Below, piece after piece: positions 24,178 to 36,887 of a stretch of DNA of 64,000 nt. Origin of the DNA: Chelonoidis abingdonii. Lineage: Eukaryota > Chordata > Testudines > Testudinidae. The notes under the pieces were generated by a model, which was not told where the DNA came from, made no database searches, and was given only the letters and a program-made list of their open reading frames with translations. The position numbers were made by a program, and so were the translations under genes. The stretch's first letter is position 1, and each line of letters opens with the position of its first letter. The stretch lies in contig NC_133771.1 of the NCBI RefSeq assembly GCF_003597395.2, positions 49,803,864 through 49,867,863 of the forward strand, in the 5' to 3' direction.

Positions 24178-25832
24178 AACTCGTTGTCGTAATGCTGGTC
24201 CTGTGTCACTGTCAGAAAAGAGCATCTCCCAGGTTGCTGAGATATTTAAAGCAAGAGGTCACTGTCAAATCTGTGACAAACTCTTTGTAGATGAAAGCCA
24301 AGTCAACCAGCATAGCCATGCAACTCAACACAAAGTTAAAATTATTACTACAATGGAAGAGTCCATCTTGATGTTTTGCCATATTAATGAAAGAAATAAA
24401 AACCCATCTCAGTTGAGGCAGATTATAAATCAGTCAAGATCTTCACTCCTTAAGAGACCATTGACTTTGAGTGAGCCTGTCCGTAAAAATGAGTCTGCCA
24501 TTTCAAAACGGAAAAAAGCTTTAGAAGAAAAAAATCAAGAGGCTGAAGTAAGCCTACATCAAGACAATACAGGCAAAATAAAAGCCTGGTTCTGTGAATG
24601 CCTTCTGAAGTTTTCTACTGAAGAGTCAGTTGAAAAGCACATTTTGTCAGCAAATAGAATCTGTCACAAGTGTGGTGTATGTGGGAAGCTTGCTGAAAAC
24701 TCAAGCATCATCCGTCTGCATATGAGTCGGTTCCACGGAGGAGCACACTTAACTAACTTCATTTTCTGGTGCCGGGCATGCAGTACAGACCTACTCAGAG
24801 AAGAGAACATTATGGCACATGTGACCGAATTTCATGGTGGGCATTCTTACTATTATGAACAGGAAGCTCTAGAGAACGAGCCTATGGCATCCTCTTCTGA
24901 CACAATGTGCAATATGTCTATTAAATGGAAGGAGCATCTTCCTAGCCCTGTGGATCAGTCCCTTGAGAGAAGTCCTATTTTAGGAAAATGGCAGTGCTGC
25001 ATTTGTGAGGAAATGTTTGAGTCTGAAGACAGTGTTAAACAACATTGTGTGTCTTTAGGAAGCCATCAATTTCACAGGTATTGCTGTGGCTTGTGCAAAA
25101 AGCATTTTCACAAAGTGGAAACACTATACCGACACTGCCAAGAGCAGCACAGTCATGAGATACAGGTTAAATATTTTTGTGGCCTTTGTGGTGATCTCTC
25201 TTTCGATGTTGAGGAAGAATTTCTAATCCACTATAAGAATTTTCATAGCACAGATTACATATATGTGTCTGAAGAGTCAGTAAAAAATAAAGATGACATT
25301 ACACTATTAGAAAAAGGTGACTTTCTAACCTGTGGCTGCCGGGAAGACTATATCTCCAGAATAAACAGAAAGGAAGATCACCGGAACTGTCAGAAAACCC
25401 TACTGGAAAAAGGCAATCTGTGGTTTCGCTGCTGCTTCTGTTCAGCAACGGCGCAGAATTTCACGGACTTGAATGACCACCTCAGCAAAAGTCACACCCC
25501 AGGGAAAAGCCACGAAGAGATGTATGTTGTGAGATGTGGTGCATGCAACAAAAATTTCCACGATATTGTGAGTGCTCATCAACACTATCATGATAAACAC
25601 TGCTTCTTGCAAAAGCCTGATATAACACATTTCAGATCAGAATCAGAAAGCAAAGTCTTCAACTTTACAGCCAGTGGTGCTTGCGTGAACAAGAAGCCTG
25701 ATAAACTAAAGTTTCCAGCAAATGTAATTAAAGTTCAAAAAAAGTCAGAATCTCTTTCTCTCAAGAGAGAAGAAGATAGAAGGAAAGAAAGAAGTGAGAA
25801 TAAAGCATGTTCTGAAGAGCATGGTGAAGAAG
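24178..25832 (+). CDS. ZNF451: ZNF451 large exon: central C2H2 zinc-finger array
   Basis: 1,655 nt, about 552 codons, entered in phase 2 and left in phase 1. The open frame extends slightly past both splice sites, so a Met at 24152 is intronic. About eight fingers follow each other: CQICDKLF..., a degenerate FCEC..., CGVCGKLAEN..HMSRFH, CRACSTDL..HVTEFH, CCICEEMF..., CGLCKKHF..HCQEQH, CGLCGDLSF (one extra residue before its His), CCFCSATAQN..HLSKSH and CGACNKNF..HYHDKH. A Lys/Glu-rich, low-complexity tail (KREEDRRKERSENK) precedes the PIN-like part. Most fingers have 12-residue C-to-H spacing. In the family these fingers bind DNA or protein and support PML-body targeting. The acceptor is ccaatttag and the donor aag|gtatgt. 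Confidence 0.96.
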
Positions 25833-26815
25833 GTATGTAGAAATTATGGCTTTAGTTTGTTTTTTAATGCACAATAGGAAAATATGGTTGTAATATGCTC
25901 ATATAGAAATTGTTTAACAGAACATGTCAATATACCATGCGCCTATATCCAGTCTGTACATATGAAATAATGAAAACTTAGTTATATAATTAAAGTTGTA
26001 ATTTTAGTGTTTCTAATGCTAAATCCTGAGAACTAAAGTTGAACTTTTTATTATTAAATGTTTTATAAAATCTGTTTGCATTGTACAACAACAAATAATT
26101 TACCAAGACACTGTGGACCATGCATAACATGGAATTCTGTACTGACAACAGGAATTAACTGGAACTGGACAGCAGTCTTCAGATGCTGCTCTTCCTCCTC
26201 TTTTTCTACTCTCAATCACCCTTACTAGAGTGTCTTTCTCCCTTCATAGAAGTAGGTAAAGTCACAGCTAGGGAAAACCATGTGGAAGCTGTGACAACTA
26301 CATAGCTTTTGACTCCAAAATGGATGCCATTCAGGAAAAGCGTTCCTTCTACCCAACCTGGTGTACATAAGTAGCCACTCCTAACCTGCACCACTACTCT
26401 ACCCTGCCTACTATTAAGTGATGTTTTAAAATGAGCAAACAGCTGGTGTCCCAGTGGGAGATGCCCTTGGAAAGACTCGTGCCCAGAGTCTCTCATTATC
26501 AGATAAAAAGGGACTTGGGAGCACTTGTTATCACTTAAAAATTCCCTGTCATCATGAAAAGACCAACAGTAAAGGCATCCAAACAGATTCCTATCAAAAT
26601 CCTCCCTTTGGGTAAGGCAAATGGTTGCAATGTGGAGTCCTCACAGGGAATAGACGTCTTTGGAAGACCAGAGTGGGTAAAGAAAGGTCTCCTATGAGAA
26701 TACAAAGTGTGTGTGTACGTAAGAGAGATTTTTCTATTTTCTTTATACATACGTGTGTGTGTGTGTGTGTGTGTGACTCTCACGTGCACTCACATACAGT
26801 GATGCTGGGTATCAG
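25833..26815. other. ZNF451 intron sequence; (GT)n microsatellite near its end
   Basis: No coding signature. A (GT)n run of about 11 units lies at 26752-26774 and accounts for short Thr/His or Val/Cys frames there. Confidence 0.6.
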
Positions 26816-28080
26816 AGTTTATTATTAAGGTTGCCTCATGCTTTCTATTAAGACTGATTTCATTTGCTTATAACTTTTGCCAGACTATAATCATTTTCAC
26901 TGAAATTTTCTGTACAGGTTGTGTGCCTTAGGCTGAATTTTTCTGACAAATTATTCTGTAACTGTTTCCGAGAATGAAGCTAGTGAAAAGTAGTTTGTGG
27001 TCGTATTAAAAAATGCTGGCAAACTTTTCTTTAAAATGCCCCCATGCTTTTGAGCAGAGACTTGAAATGTAGCCAGAGGGTAGCCTTTTTGTCAGGAATT
27101 TGCCTTTTTCTGTCCCCATGAAGATCTATCCAAATTTAGACAATTTATAAGCCATTGCACATACTCAGTCAACACTTGATACTGGGTCAGAGCTAAAATC
27201 CCCAGAGATTATGTGCACCGAGCATGCTCCAGCACAGAGCTGAAGAGAGATAAGCAGCATTTCCTGGCTGCTCCACTCCATGATGAGTCCATGTCCTGGC
27301 ACTTGAATTAAGAGCAGGAGACTCCCATGCTGGATCCATGCAGTGTGGAGGAGGAAGTCACCTGAATCACATGCAGAGAGGAGAATAGCTGGATCTGAGG
27401 ATGAAAAGTAGTAAATCAGACAAGAAGCCTCTAGGGGAGAGAAGACTGATACTGGGAGCCAGGGAGGGAAATACAGCGGTGGAAGAACAAGGGGAAATTT
27501 GGGACTGGCTGGGCAAAAAGGCTGGAACTAGGAACCAATGGGTGAGACGCAAGCAAGATAGGTCTGATGAGGAGCCATAGTGTGGAGTGGGAGCTGGGAC
27601 TGGCTGGGCTAAGAGATTGAAACAAGTACACAGTGGGAGTGGGGACGCTGAAGCTGGATGAAGAGTTTATGGAGGGGGACTGGGACTGGAGGCCAGTGGG
27701 GACAGTGAACATGGGTGTGGTGGTGGGTCAGGGAAAAAAGAGACCAGATGAGAAGCCAGGATAGGTGACTTGGGACTGGCTGGGCAAGAGTGAGGAAGGG
27801 GAACAAAAAGATCTGGATGGTGGTGGGGACAGGGGTGTGGTTTGGCAAGGAGACTGGAATGCAGAGTCCAGATGGTGAAACTAGGATGGACTGGACAGGA
27901 GACTGGGCTGTGATGGGAAGCCTGAGGAGTAACTTGGGTTGGCTAGGGGAGGAGACTGGGTCTGAGACAAGGAGCCAGGAGTGGGAAGAGACAGGACTGG
28001 AACAGGAACAAGTTGGAGGGGACTGGGCAGAAAGAGTCAAGCTTAAGGGAAAGAGATATAAGAGTCTGTGCCCCTTGGAG
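26816..28080 (+). repeat. Unclassified interspersed repeat, copy 1
   Basis: It begins 'ttattaaggttgcctcatgc' and shares an ordered series of blocks with 31226-32230, including 'gcagagacttgaaat' and 'aatttataagcc'. A purine-rich body follows, built of loose repeats of 'gggactggctgggcaagga'. Minus-strand frames here (27431-28085) are Ser/Pro/Leu-rich artefacts of that body. I cannot assign a class. Confidence 0.6.
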
Positions 28081-29164
28081 CACACTCCCCTGCAGAGCCT
28101 CGCATGGAACCCAAGATTCCAGAGTGTCTCCGTTCCTAGCTTGTCAGCAAATATCAGTAAAACCTGTTGGCAAAGTCTGTGTCATCTCCCTCTAGTAACT
28201 AATCCATATAGAGAATGAAAACCTGCTACAGTTATTCCGTTAACTTATGTGTCAGAAGTCTGTGCAGTGGACTTTAAGGTTCCAACTTGATGGCCCATGT
28301 GGGTGTCAAGATGAAGCCACATGATGGAATTTGGTTTTGCGGGTTTTTAATTAGCGTTTTGAGGATGATTTCCTATGGTAAAGGGACATTATTAAGGTTG
28401 CAAAGTTAAGCACTGAAACGTTAGGAGATGCTAGAATTAAGGCTATTGCAACCTTTGTTGGGCCTGCTTGTGTGTGTTCATTATGATAAGGTCCTTTATT
28501 ACATGATCACACACTGTGCTTGACTTTCCAGTCATAATAATAATCCTTTAATGTAGTTTTTTGTGTGTCATAACTTGACACAGCTTACATTATTAACTGC
28601 AGGGGTTTTTTCTTTGCCCAGTAAAATGCACATTCTGTAAATGCATGTTAGATATTTTGTTATAATATGACCAACACTCCCTGTTCATATGCCATGTCTT
28701 TGCTGATCATGGAGTTGGCCAGTTGTTAAAAATTAATTTCATTTTAATGTGTTGTAAATTCTAAAACTAAATTGATGATCAACAGCTTAAATGTCTTGTA
28801 GGAAGTTTGATAGAGCATAAAAAGGATATCTTTTATGCTTTGTGAACAAAGTTCCATCTTGAACTAATAATTACAGTTATTACATGCATCAGTTATAGAA
28901 TCCTGACTGTGGTTCTCTGCCTAGTAAATTTACAGATTACTAAAAGTTTCCTCAAATAGTTAAAAAAAAAAAAAAAAAATTGTTATGAAAATTACATTTG
29001 GTGATCATACTATATTTTATAGTTTTAGGAGTTATTGCTTAGAATTTCTTACAGAATAGCAAATTATGTGGATTTCTTTTGAAAGCACAAATGAGCTTGG
29101 AGATGTACAGGTTGAATAAAAATAGAGGTAAATTTAAAATATATATATTCTTATCCATTTGAAG
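28081..29164. other. ZNF451 intron sequence, no feature recognised
   Basis: AT-rich, with an A17-18 tract near 28962-28979. It ends with the acceptor before the first PIN-like exon. Confidence 0.5.
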
Positions 29165-29299
29165 ACCGTGAACTGCCAGATTTTGACTATCTACGCACCA
29201 TGACTCACATCGTGCTGGTGGACTTAGACAACTGGGGAAGGTTTTTCATTCATCTGCCAGCCAACCTGAACCAAGGGACATTTGTCTGGGGCTTTCAAG
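29165..29299 (+). CDS. ZNF451: ZNF451 exon: start of PIN/NYN-like domain
   Basis: 135 nt encoding DRELPDFDYLRTMTHIVLVD and LDNWGRFFIHLPANLNQGTF, ending GFQ. THIVLVDLDNW is the first beta strand plus acidic motif of a PIN/NYN-like fold. The donor is caag|gtaaaa. Whether this domain cleaves nucleic acid in ZNF451 is not known to me. Confidence 0.94.
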
Positions 29300-30294
29300 G
29301 TAAAAGTTATCTAAGAAAATAGCACAGAGGGCTTAACAGAAACCCATATAAATACACTAACAGCATCCTAGAACCAGACTGGGCAAAGAACAGGATCCTC
29401 AGAGTCCACAGTGGACTTTCTGTTGCATCAACATGGTGTTTACGAGTCAATCACCTATAGAAAACTAAGACGATGGTTCTAAAATACTAACACGCAAACC
29501 CACTTAATAAAGAGCATTGCTGCCTGTTAGCTAGAGAACTTCCTTAAGAGAAAACGTAAATGTTAGCTAACCCTCTTATACTGGAAGTTTGACTTCTGTG
29601 TATGACTTAATTGTGTAGCTGAGAGCTGTGAAAGGAATGATAAAGTGGTTTGTGGGATCCATCTTGTTCATTTCCACATTTCACACTTACCAGTAAGGGA
29701 GCTCTTGACTCACAGCATTGCATACTTGTAACTTTCTTAAATTATTAAAACTTTTCTTGTTCTCAAGTTGGTGGTTGTGAAAACTCCAGAATATGTGGAT
29801 TTATGTGAGACATAAACTAATATCTGATAGATACCCCAAATATATTAGGCATATGTTGACTGTACATATGATATAGTAACTATAGTGAGGTTCCTTATTA
29901 TATCTAATATTAATAAATTCTTGTGGAAACTTCTGATTATGACCCTCAGATACGTTGGGTTAAACACTTTTTATATTGGGAGGCAGCTTTTGATGCAAGA
30001 TGTACCTATTTGTGCTTATGGAAATTATATTCAGACTTTCTTCACTTCTGATCTGAGATGATAACTCTTACAAAAACTAATATTAGAGGCACCATACAGA
30101 TATAGTTTACCTCATACATCAACTTCTTTTAGAAATATAGAATGGTGTTTAGTTTTATACAATGTTTAGTCAAAAAATAAGATGTTCCATTTTTCAGACC
30201 TATTGGTTTGTTTTGTCATTTTCCTCTTCTTGAACTGTTTGACTGCTGTTGCTTATGATGTGGTGGCGTGCATCTTTTATCCTTTGTTGCTTAG
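29300..30294. other. ZNF451 intron sequence, no feature recognised
   Basis: AT-rich, no long frames and no recognised repeat. It separates the first two PIN-like exons. Confidence 0.5.
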
Positions 30295-30425
30295 GAGGAC
30301 ACAGTAATTGGAAGCCTCCAGAACAGTGCAAAATCTTTAATTACCTTAATAAGATTGGATGTTTCTTCCTTCATCCACGCTGTGGTACCAGAAGAGAAGC
30401 AGCAGATTTTGCACTCTGCATGCAT
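30295..30425 (+). CDS. ZNF451: ZNF451 exon: middle of PIN-like domain
   Basis: 131 nt encoding GGHSNWKPPEQCKIFNYLNK, then IGCFFLHPRC and REAADFALCMH. The Asp of AADFA is the second conserved acidic position of the PIN-like fold. The acceptor is gttgcttag and the donor is a perfect cat|gtaagt, ending in phase 0. Confidence 0.94.
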
Positions 30426-30721
30426 GTAAGTCATTGCTCTATCAATTTTTGTGGTTTATTTTTTTTTTTTGTTGGTGATCAGGTGCATGGGGATGGTATA
30501 TTTGTGTGTAGTAAAGTACATTATAAAACAGTCATGATGACAATTTGCCATGCTAAAACTTCAGATGAGAAGAACAGATTGTGGATCTGACCAGAGAAAA
30601 AGGGAAATGCATTATAAATATAATGCTTAAAGGGGGACTACTTCTGCGGAGGAGTTTTCTGTTTCAAAAGGCTACCTGGTAACTGAACGTTTAGTTTAAT
30701 GTCTCCCTCACCCCCACGTAG

Positions 30722-30908
30722 GCTGGCCGTCTGGATGAGCACCTGCCCAAACAAATTCCTTTCACCGTTCTCTCTGGAGACAAAAGCTTTCTAGAACTGG
30801 AGGATCAGTTTAAGAAGACTCAGCGAACAGCTCATATCCTAAACCCTCATGACATCGATGGAGATATGATGTGTGCCTTACTAAACAGCATTTCAGATAC
30901 TACAAAAG
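30722..30908 (+). CDS. ZNF451: ZNF451 exon: end of PIN-like domain
   Basis: 187 nt encoding AGRLDEHLPKQIPFTVLSGD, FLELEDQFKKTQRTAHILNP, and ending NSISDTTK. LSGDKSFLELE carries the third acidic motif of the fold. The acceptor is ccccacgtag and the donor aaag|gtagta. The next coding exon is 16 kb away. Confidence 0.94.
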
Positions 30909-31225
30909 GTAGTACGTAAACAATTAGTAGAATCCAACCAATAAAAGAAAGACATTACTGCTGATAGCAATGACTATTCTGTTACCCATAGTGTTCCTTT
31001 AGTTAGCGTTCTTATTTAATGAATTGATCTACTGCTAAAATTGCATTTTTCACTAATGATTCTTAACTGGGAGGCATAAATAATGAGGAAAGAAATAGTT
31101 CAACATATCCTAGAGACTGGAATTATGGACAAAAAATAAAATGACTCAACTTGGAAAAACACACACACTAATACATCTGGAGGGAAATGGTCTGGGATAC
31201 AGATAACAACGGACTGGTAACACTG

Positions 31226-32230
31226 CCTATTATTAAGGTTGCCCAATGCTTCCCATTATAAGACTCTGTTTTCAGTTACATATTACTTAGCCAAACTTTA
31301 ACCATTTGGGCTTAAATTGTACGTTCTGGGTGTAGGCTGCAGGCAGAATACTTCTGGAAAATTTCAGCTGAAACAATTTAGCTGTTTGCAAATGAAACTA
31401 GGGGAAAATATTTTACCTATGTTTTAAAAAAAAAAAAAAAAAAATTCTTGAGACCTTTTCTTTGAAATGCTTTTGGCAGAGACTTGAAATTTGGCTGGGG
31501 AGTGGCTATTGTGGTTAGGAATGTGCCTTTAGCTGTCCATGTGAAAATCCACCCAAATTTGGCCAAGTTATAAGCCTTTGAAAAAATCTCAGTTGACACA
31601 TGGTCAGTAGACTTTTATCACCTACGCCTTCCAAAGATTCACTCGGTCCTCTCACAGCGCTTGTGCTGAACTGAATGCACATGCAGCATTCCCACTGAGG
31701 AATTAGGAATGTTTTCTCTAGTCCAGGTCTATGAAGGCTCAGAAGGACTTTAACTGTATTTGCTGCTCCTAGCTCCTCTGGGCCATGGGGGAGTGGGGCT
31801 CTGGAAATGAGAGAGCCTTTCTCTCCTTTGCTCTGTGACCTCCTGTTACCATCCATGGAACAGGAATCCATCCAATTTAAATGCAGAGGGGACAAAATTG
31901 GATCAGTGTGAAGAGAGGAGAGAAACTGGGAGGTTGGAGGGAGAACCTGGTACTGGTTGGTGAGGGGAGTCTGGAACTCATTGGGCATGGAAACTGGGAC
32001 TAGGAGTCTGTGGGCAGGGAGGACCTGTAGCCAGTTGGTTGTGGAGAAGGAAATACAGAGATCAGACAAAGAGGTAGGTAACTAGGACACACTGATCAAA
32101 GACTGGGAAAAGGAGCCAGGAAGGGGTGAGGTGGAAGACTGAGATTGGATGAGGAGCCAAGGGAGTGAGGCTGGGGGCTGGGCATTGCTTTGAGGGGAAG
32201 GAGACTGATAGGACATGCTTGTGCAACTTG
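31226..32230 (+). repeat. Unclassified interspersed repeat, copy 2
   Basis: It begins 'tattattaaggttgcccaat' and follows the same block order as 26816-28080, in the same orientation: the 'gcagagacttgaaat' block, the 'aagttataagcc' block, then a purine-rich 'ggactgg' body. An A-tract of about 20 nt lies at 31423-31443. It is diverged from copy 1, suggesting two old insertions of one family rather than a recent duplication. Confidence 0.6.
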
Positions 32231-32329
32231 AGTTTGAGAATAGTCTGGGGTGTTTTGTTTGAATGGGCCTATGTTACCAAGCAATCCAGATCGTTGTATA
32301 TGAATGTCCTGCCACAACTCCACTAATCT

Positions 32330-33480
32330 TTGTCATGCTGAAATTTTATCAGCAGTGATTTTATATTTACTTCCAGATCATTAATGAAAATGTGGCATAG
32401 CATTGGGTCTAATGCAGATCCCTGTGCAACTTCAGTAGAAACACCCACATTCAGTGATGATTCACCATTGAGTTCTTTTTGAGCTGTCAGTTATCCAATT
32501 CCTAATCCATTTAATGTGTGCTTTGTTAATTAACTTAATACTGGATAACTTAATCACAATGTTGTGGTGTACTAAATCAAATACCTTACAAAAGTTTAAA
32601 TTTATTCCATCTACGCTGTAACCTTGATCGACGAAACTTGTAATCTCATCAAAGAATGAAATTGGGTTTGTTTGGCAAGACCGATTTTTTTTCCCCCCAT
32701 AAAATAACGTTGACTAGCATTAATTACATTTCTCTCCATTAATTCTTTAGTAATCAAATCCAGTATCGGCTTTTTCATTATTTTGCTCAGGACTGATGTG
32801 AGGTTAGCCCACCTACTTACAAGGGTCATCCCATTTACCCTTTTTGAACATTTGACACATTTGAACATTCCAGCAGTCTGGAATTCCCCTGGTATTCCAA
32901 GATGTATTAAAAATTAACATCAGTAAGTCAGAGATCTCCTCAGCCATCTCTTCTGATTCTTGGGTACAAGCTATCAGTACCTGCTTAGTTTAAAAGGTTT
33001 ACCTCTAATTGTTGTCTAATGGACTGGAAAGTTCTTCACCCTCATGTAATACAGGTATATCATCCTGTTTCTTTTCAACTACAAAACAGAAATATTTATC
33101 GAACATTTCTGCCTTCTCATCATTAACAATTTTACTGTCTTCCTCTAGTAATGGTTCTATATCATTGCTGTGATTTCTTTTGTTCATAGCAATGTACTTT
33201 TAAAAACAGCTTATTGGCCTTAGCCCTGCAAGTCAGAGATATTTGCCCTGACGTCTTGAGCTTCCTTTCTCAATTTTTTTTCAGTTCAAAACAATTGATA
33301 TAAATGAGACGTTATCTTCTCCTTTTTTCCATTTGTTATTAACTATTCCTGTATTTCTAATTGCTGCCTTCACTTTGCTACTGAACCAGGATGGACTTTT
33401 AGCCAAAGTTTTTTTTCTCTTGGTTGCAGAATTTTGGCTCTTTATCCCTGTAATAAACTCTCTTGGGTAATTCCATTTTC
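32330..33480 (-). mobile_element. CR1/L3-like LINE ORF2 fragment
   Basis: On the minus strand, short frames recall the linker-to-RT part of CR1-group ORF2: KAEMFDKYF near 33110 and a segment around 32611-32868 corresponding to RT middle motifs. The plus-strand text around 32360-32430, 'gatcattaatgaaaatgtgg' and 'gatccctgtgcaacttc', is typical of reversed CR1 RT. Heavily decayed. Confidence 0.65.
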
Positions 33481-34015
33481 ATTCAAAGTTTTCTAAGTTT
33501 TTCCTCCCAGTTAAATCAAGATAGCAATAAACGCCAACAAGAAAACCCTCTCATGCTATAACAATGTCTAGCTGGTGCAAGAGGATTCCTATTCAGCAGC
33601 TATGTCTGTCAGTCTATAGAGACATCTGGTGGCTCAACTGGAGTATTGCTGAAGTAATGAGGTTTTTGTGTGTGTCTTGTTTTGACAAGAAGCAGCTGTG
33701 GACTCATGAATACATTTGTCCCACATCTCCTTTCTCTGAGGGCCCCATATTTCAATAACCAGTGACATTGCTTCCCCTTGGAACAGCCACAGCAGGTAGG
33801 ATTGTATCACAGGAGATAGAAATTTTGCGGAGAAGTGCATCAGTGGGGTGGGTGGCTAAAAAGGAGACAACAAATGTGGTGCAGCTTTTTTTCATTTGTC
33901 TTCAGAATTAACTTTTTGGCACTAATAGTAGGGATTTCCAACAATACTTAGCAACAGAAAGTCTTGCTGACTAACTTCAGAACATCCAGTTTAATCAAGT
34001 CAAACACCTACAGTT
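33481..34015. other. ZNF451 intron sequence, no feature recognised
   Basis: About 0.5 kb between LINE and hAT copies. No motif seen. Confidence 0.45.
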
Positions 34016-34227
34016 TTCTAGAACAGTGGTCTCCAAACTTTTTTGATCATGCACCCCATCAGTAAAACTTTTTTGAGCATGCGCCCCCTGCCACGCCAGC
34101 TCTAACATTTTTGCCAAAGCGGAAAAAAAAAAAAAAGCCGCTCAGACTCCCGCCCGAATTGACAAAGCAAAAATAAATAAAGCGCTCCTCCTGCACGCAC
34201 CCCACTTTGGAGACCACTGTTCTAGAA
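34016..34227. mobile_element. Short hAT MITE with perfect 8-bp target duplication
   Basis: The 196-bp element (34024-34219) starts CAGTGGTCTCCAAACTTTTT and ends ACTTTGGAGACCACTG. TTCTAGAA flanks it on both sides (34016-34023, 34220-34227). The interior has a poly-A stretch and no coding potential. Confidence 0.92.
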
Positions 34228-36887
34228 AACCTTCTCATGACTTATAATTTCTCTTTCAAACATGAAAAAAAATCTTTTAGTAACTGGGCTGGGTTATTAA
34301 GACACTACTACAAAAATATTTTCATTCCATTCCTTTGATTGTGTATTAAACAATTTGCATAATTATAGGGGAGTAACAGACAACTAGGAATAATAATCTC
34401 AATGTGGTATTGTAATTCTATAACCCTGTTATAAACTTGTTCAAAGAATTGAATCCACAAGGAATATTACACATCCCAAGTAATCTGAGTATTTTTCATA
34501 CAGTAACATCTTTGTTGTCCTGCTCAGATGTAGCTGTTTAAAGTGTTTATTGATGTGAGTAATAGAGTTCTACCTTCCTAAGTTTGGGCTGTTCGTATTT
34601 TTTAATTATCTTGTTTTTCATCAGCCTGGGTTAGCAGCTGCCAAAGCGAATTTTCCTTGAAGGGCGGGGAGTTGAGGGAAACAAAGGATATGTTGGCTCC
34701 TAAACTCATGAAAACGCTTAAGTGACTAAAGAAGGCAATTAAAAGACCGAAGGCCCTTGTCCTTCAGATAGCTATGCAGCATCATCTCTTGCATTTCAAA
34801 ACCTAGAACATGCTGGGGGGAGTTTGAAAACTGTTGTCAAAAAATTATACTGTAAATGTCTGCTGAAATAACTAGTTAAACATAGGAAATTAGTTAAATA
34901 TTTTCAAAAGCTAAAAAGTTTAACAACATTGAGAGAGGGTGCTCTCCCTTTAGAGGTCTGAACTATTCCTGTTTAAATACCTTTTCTCTAAATGTGAGTG
35001 ATGTGTAATCAATCCACACTTCTGGATTCATATTCATCATATGACTTTTTTTACTATTTGTTAAAAATAACTCATGTTTTGCAGTAACGTCCATTGCACT
35101 CACCGGGCAAGATATATTCCCTGCTCCAGAGAACACAATCTGTTTAAACATTTTTAGCATGTAGATGCTCTGTACATAAATTAGGAAACACTGGTTTAGA
35201 TACAAAAGTGTAAAAAAACAAAAATAACTCTTCCCCACCAAACCCCCCCTCCCAAAATTTCTCCCCTTCCTTATCTTATAATGCTTCTTAAATTAAGTAA
35301 GTCTCAGTAACTCTTCCAGGAGGAAGGGCTGCTTCACCTACATTATTGATGGAAGGCCTGTTAGGGAAGGCTGCAATGTCATTGCTGCGGTAATGTTATC
35401 CAGGCTGCTAAAGGGTTACAGTGGCTCAGTGCTTCTATTCTTGGAGCTCTGATGTTATCAGCACTAGCTGATAGTGCACAGTGCTAATTCAACAGACCTC
35501 AGTGTTGCTCATAAAGGAAGACCATAGGCACAGTTTGGTGACCAGAGGCACTTGGACAGGTTTACTGCCCACAGGGCACAGTCCCAGCATCACATAGAAG
35601 CTACAAGTACACTAACACATGAGTGCCCAAGGCAAGGAGAAGCTCAGCAGCAGGAATTTCTGCTGTCCCCTCGGCCACACAAAAAGCTAAGGCGAGGTAC
35701 CCTGACATTTATAGACTGAGACAAACAACTTATGTACTGTATTACCTTAGGTGTTTCGTGACATCTGCTTTTTACCTCCCCTTGTGCCTTGCTCCAGATG
35801 TCTCGGGCAAAACATTTCTTATTCATCACTTCTGTCAAACTCTTATCTTGTGTTAGGTCAGGATGTATCTGTGCTATTCTTCTGGAATGTGTTTACATGC
35901 ATACCCAGTATCTGTTACTTCTTAGGAGTGCCTCTGTTTTATCAATGCTAGCAGTACCCGTGTCAAAGGCATGTAGCAATCTGTGAACTTGTAAGAATCT
36001 GCTTTAATACATGGCCTGATTTTGGTTCACAGCATGGCCTGACTTTGACTATGTTTCAGGCCTAAGGTCTTGCACCAGGTCTCGTGCTCCATGCTCTCCG
36101 TCTCTCTCTCAACCTGTCCTAGGTAAAAAGGCATGTATTGCCATGTGAAGGCAACTAGATTGATGCTCATCCTAATCTTTAGGATTCCAACCTTTTTTTG
36201 ATTGATCCAGTTTTCATGTCCCTGTTGATCTCAACTGCTTGTAGTGGCATTCATAGAGATTCTAAGATATCTTGATTCTTGCCTATAAGAAAACAGGATG
36301 CTCAGTGGACCTGGAGGTTGATAGAGAACAAGTATAGCAAATGAATGCCGGTGTGATATTTGTCAGCCTTCTCTGCCTAGAAGGCAAGCTGCTGTGTGTA
36401 GAACTAAGTGAAGTTGCTGCATGACCTTCTGTAAAATAAGAGTTCATGGCAACAGTAGGAGCTCAGGTCCGGGATTGTAAAACAGCAGTAAGCGTTGTGT
36501 AGAAGCCAGCTATACAGAAAAAATTCTCTGGTCAGACGCTGAGGACAGATGTATCATTTGTGGTGTCAGAGCAGTAGCAGGCAATCAGACAAACTTCCTG
36601 TGCTGCATTTATTCCAGTTAAGGGTAAATTTTCTCCCATTGGTAGTCTAGTCTGTCACCTTCCTTCATTTGTGTTAGATAATCAGGGGGGTGATTGCAAG
36701 AGAAGGGTATTGCTGCTGCTATTATTTTTATTATATGTATTACCATAGTATGTAGGAGCCCTAGTACCCTGTTTTACTTGGCACTACACAGACACAGAAC
36801 AAAGACAGTCCTTGCCCTAAAGAGCTTTCAATCTATGAATAAGACAAGAGGCAACAGATGGATACAGATAGATGGGGGGAGTACAAG
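34228..36887. other. ZNF451 intron sequence; possible LTR-like part at 35450-36110
   Basis: No gene. The segment 35450-36110, around 'ggtttactgcccacagggca', looks like the terminal part of a retroelement to me, but I found no TG/CA ends or duplication to prove it. Confidence 0.35.

Noticed and set aside
27431..28085. Ser/Pro/Leu-rich minus frames
   Set aside because: Artefacts of the purine-rich repeat body on the plus strand.
35450..36110. LTR-like segment
   Set aside because: No terminal TG/CA, promoter plus poly(A) order, or target duplication found.
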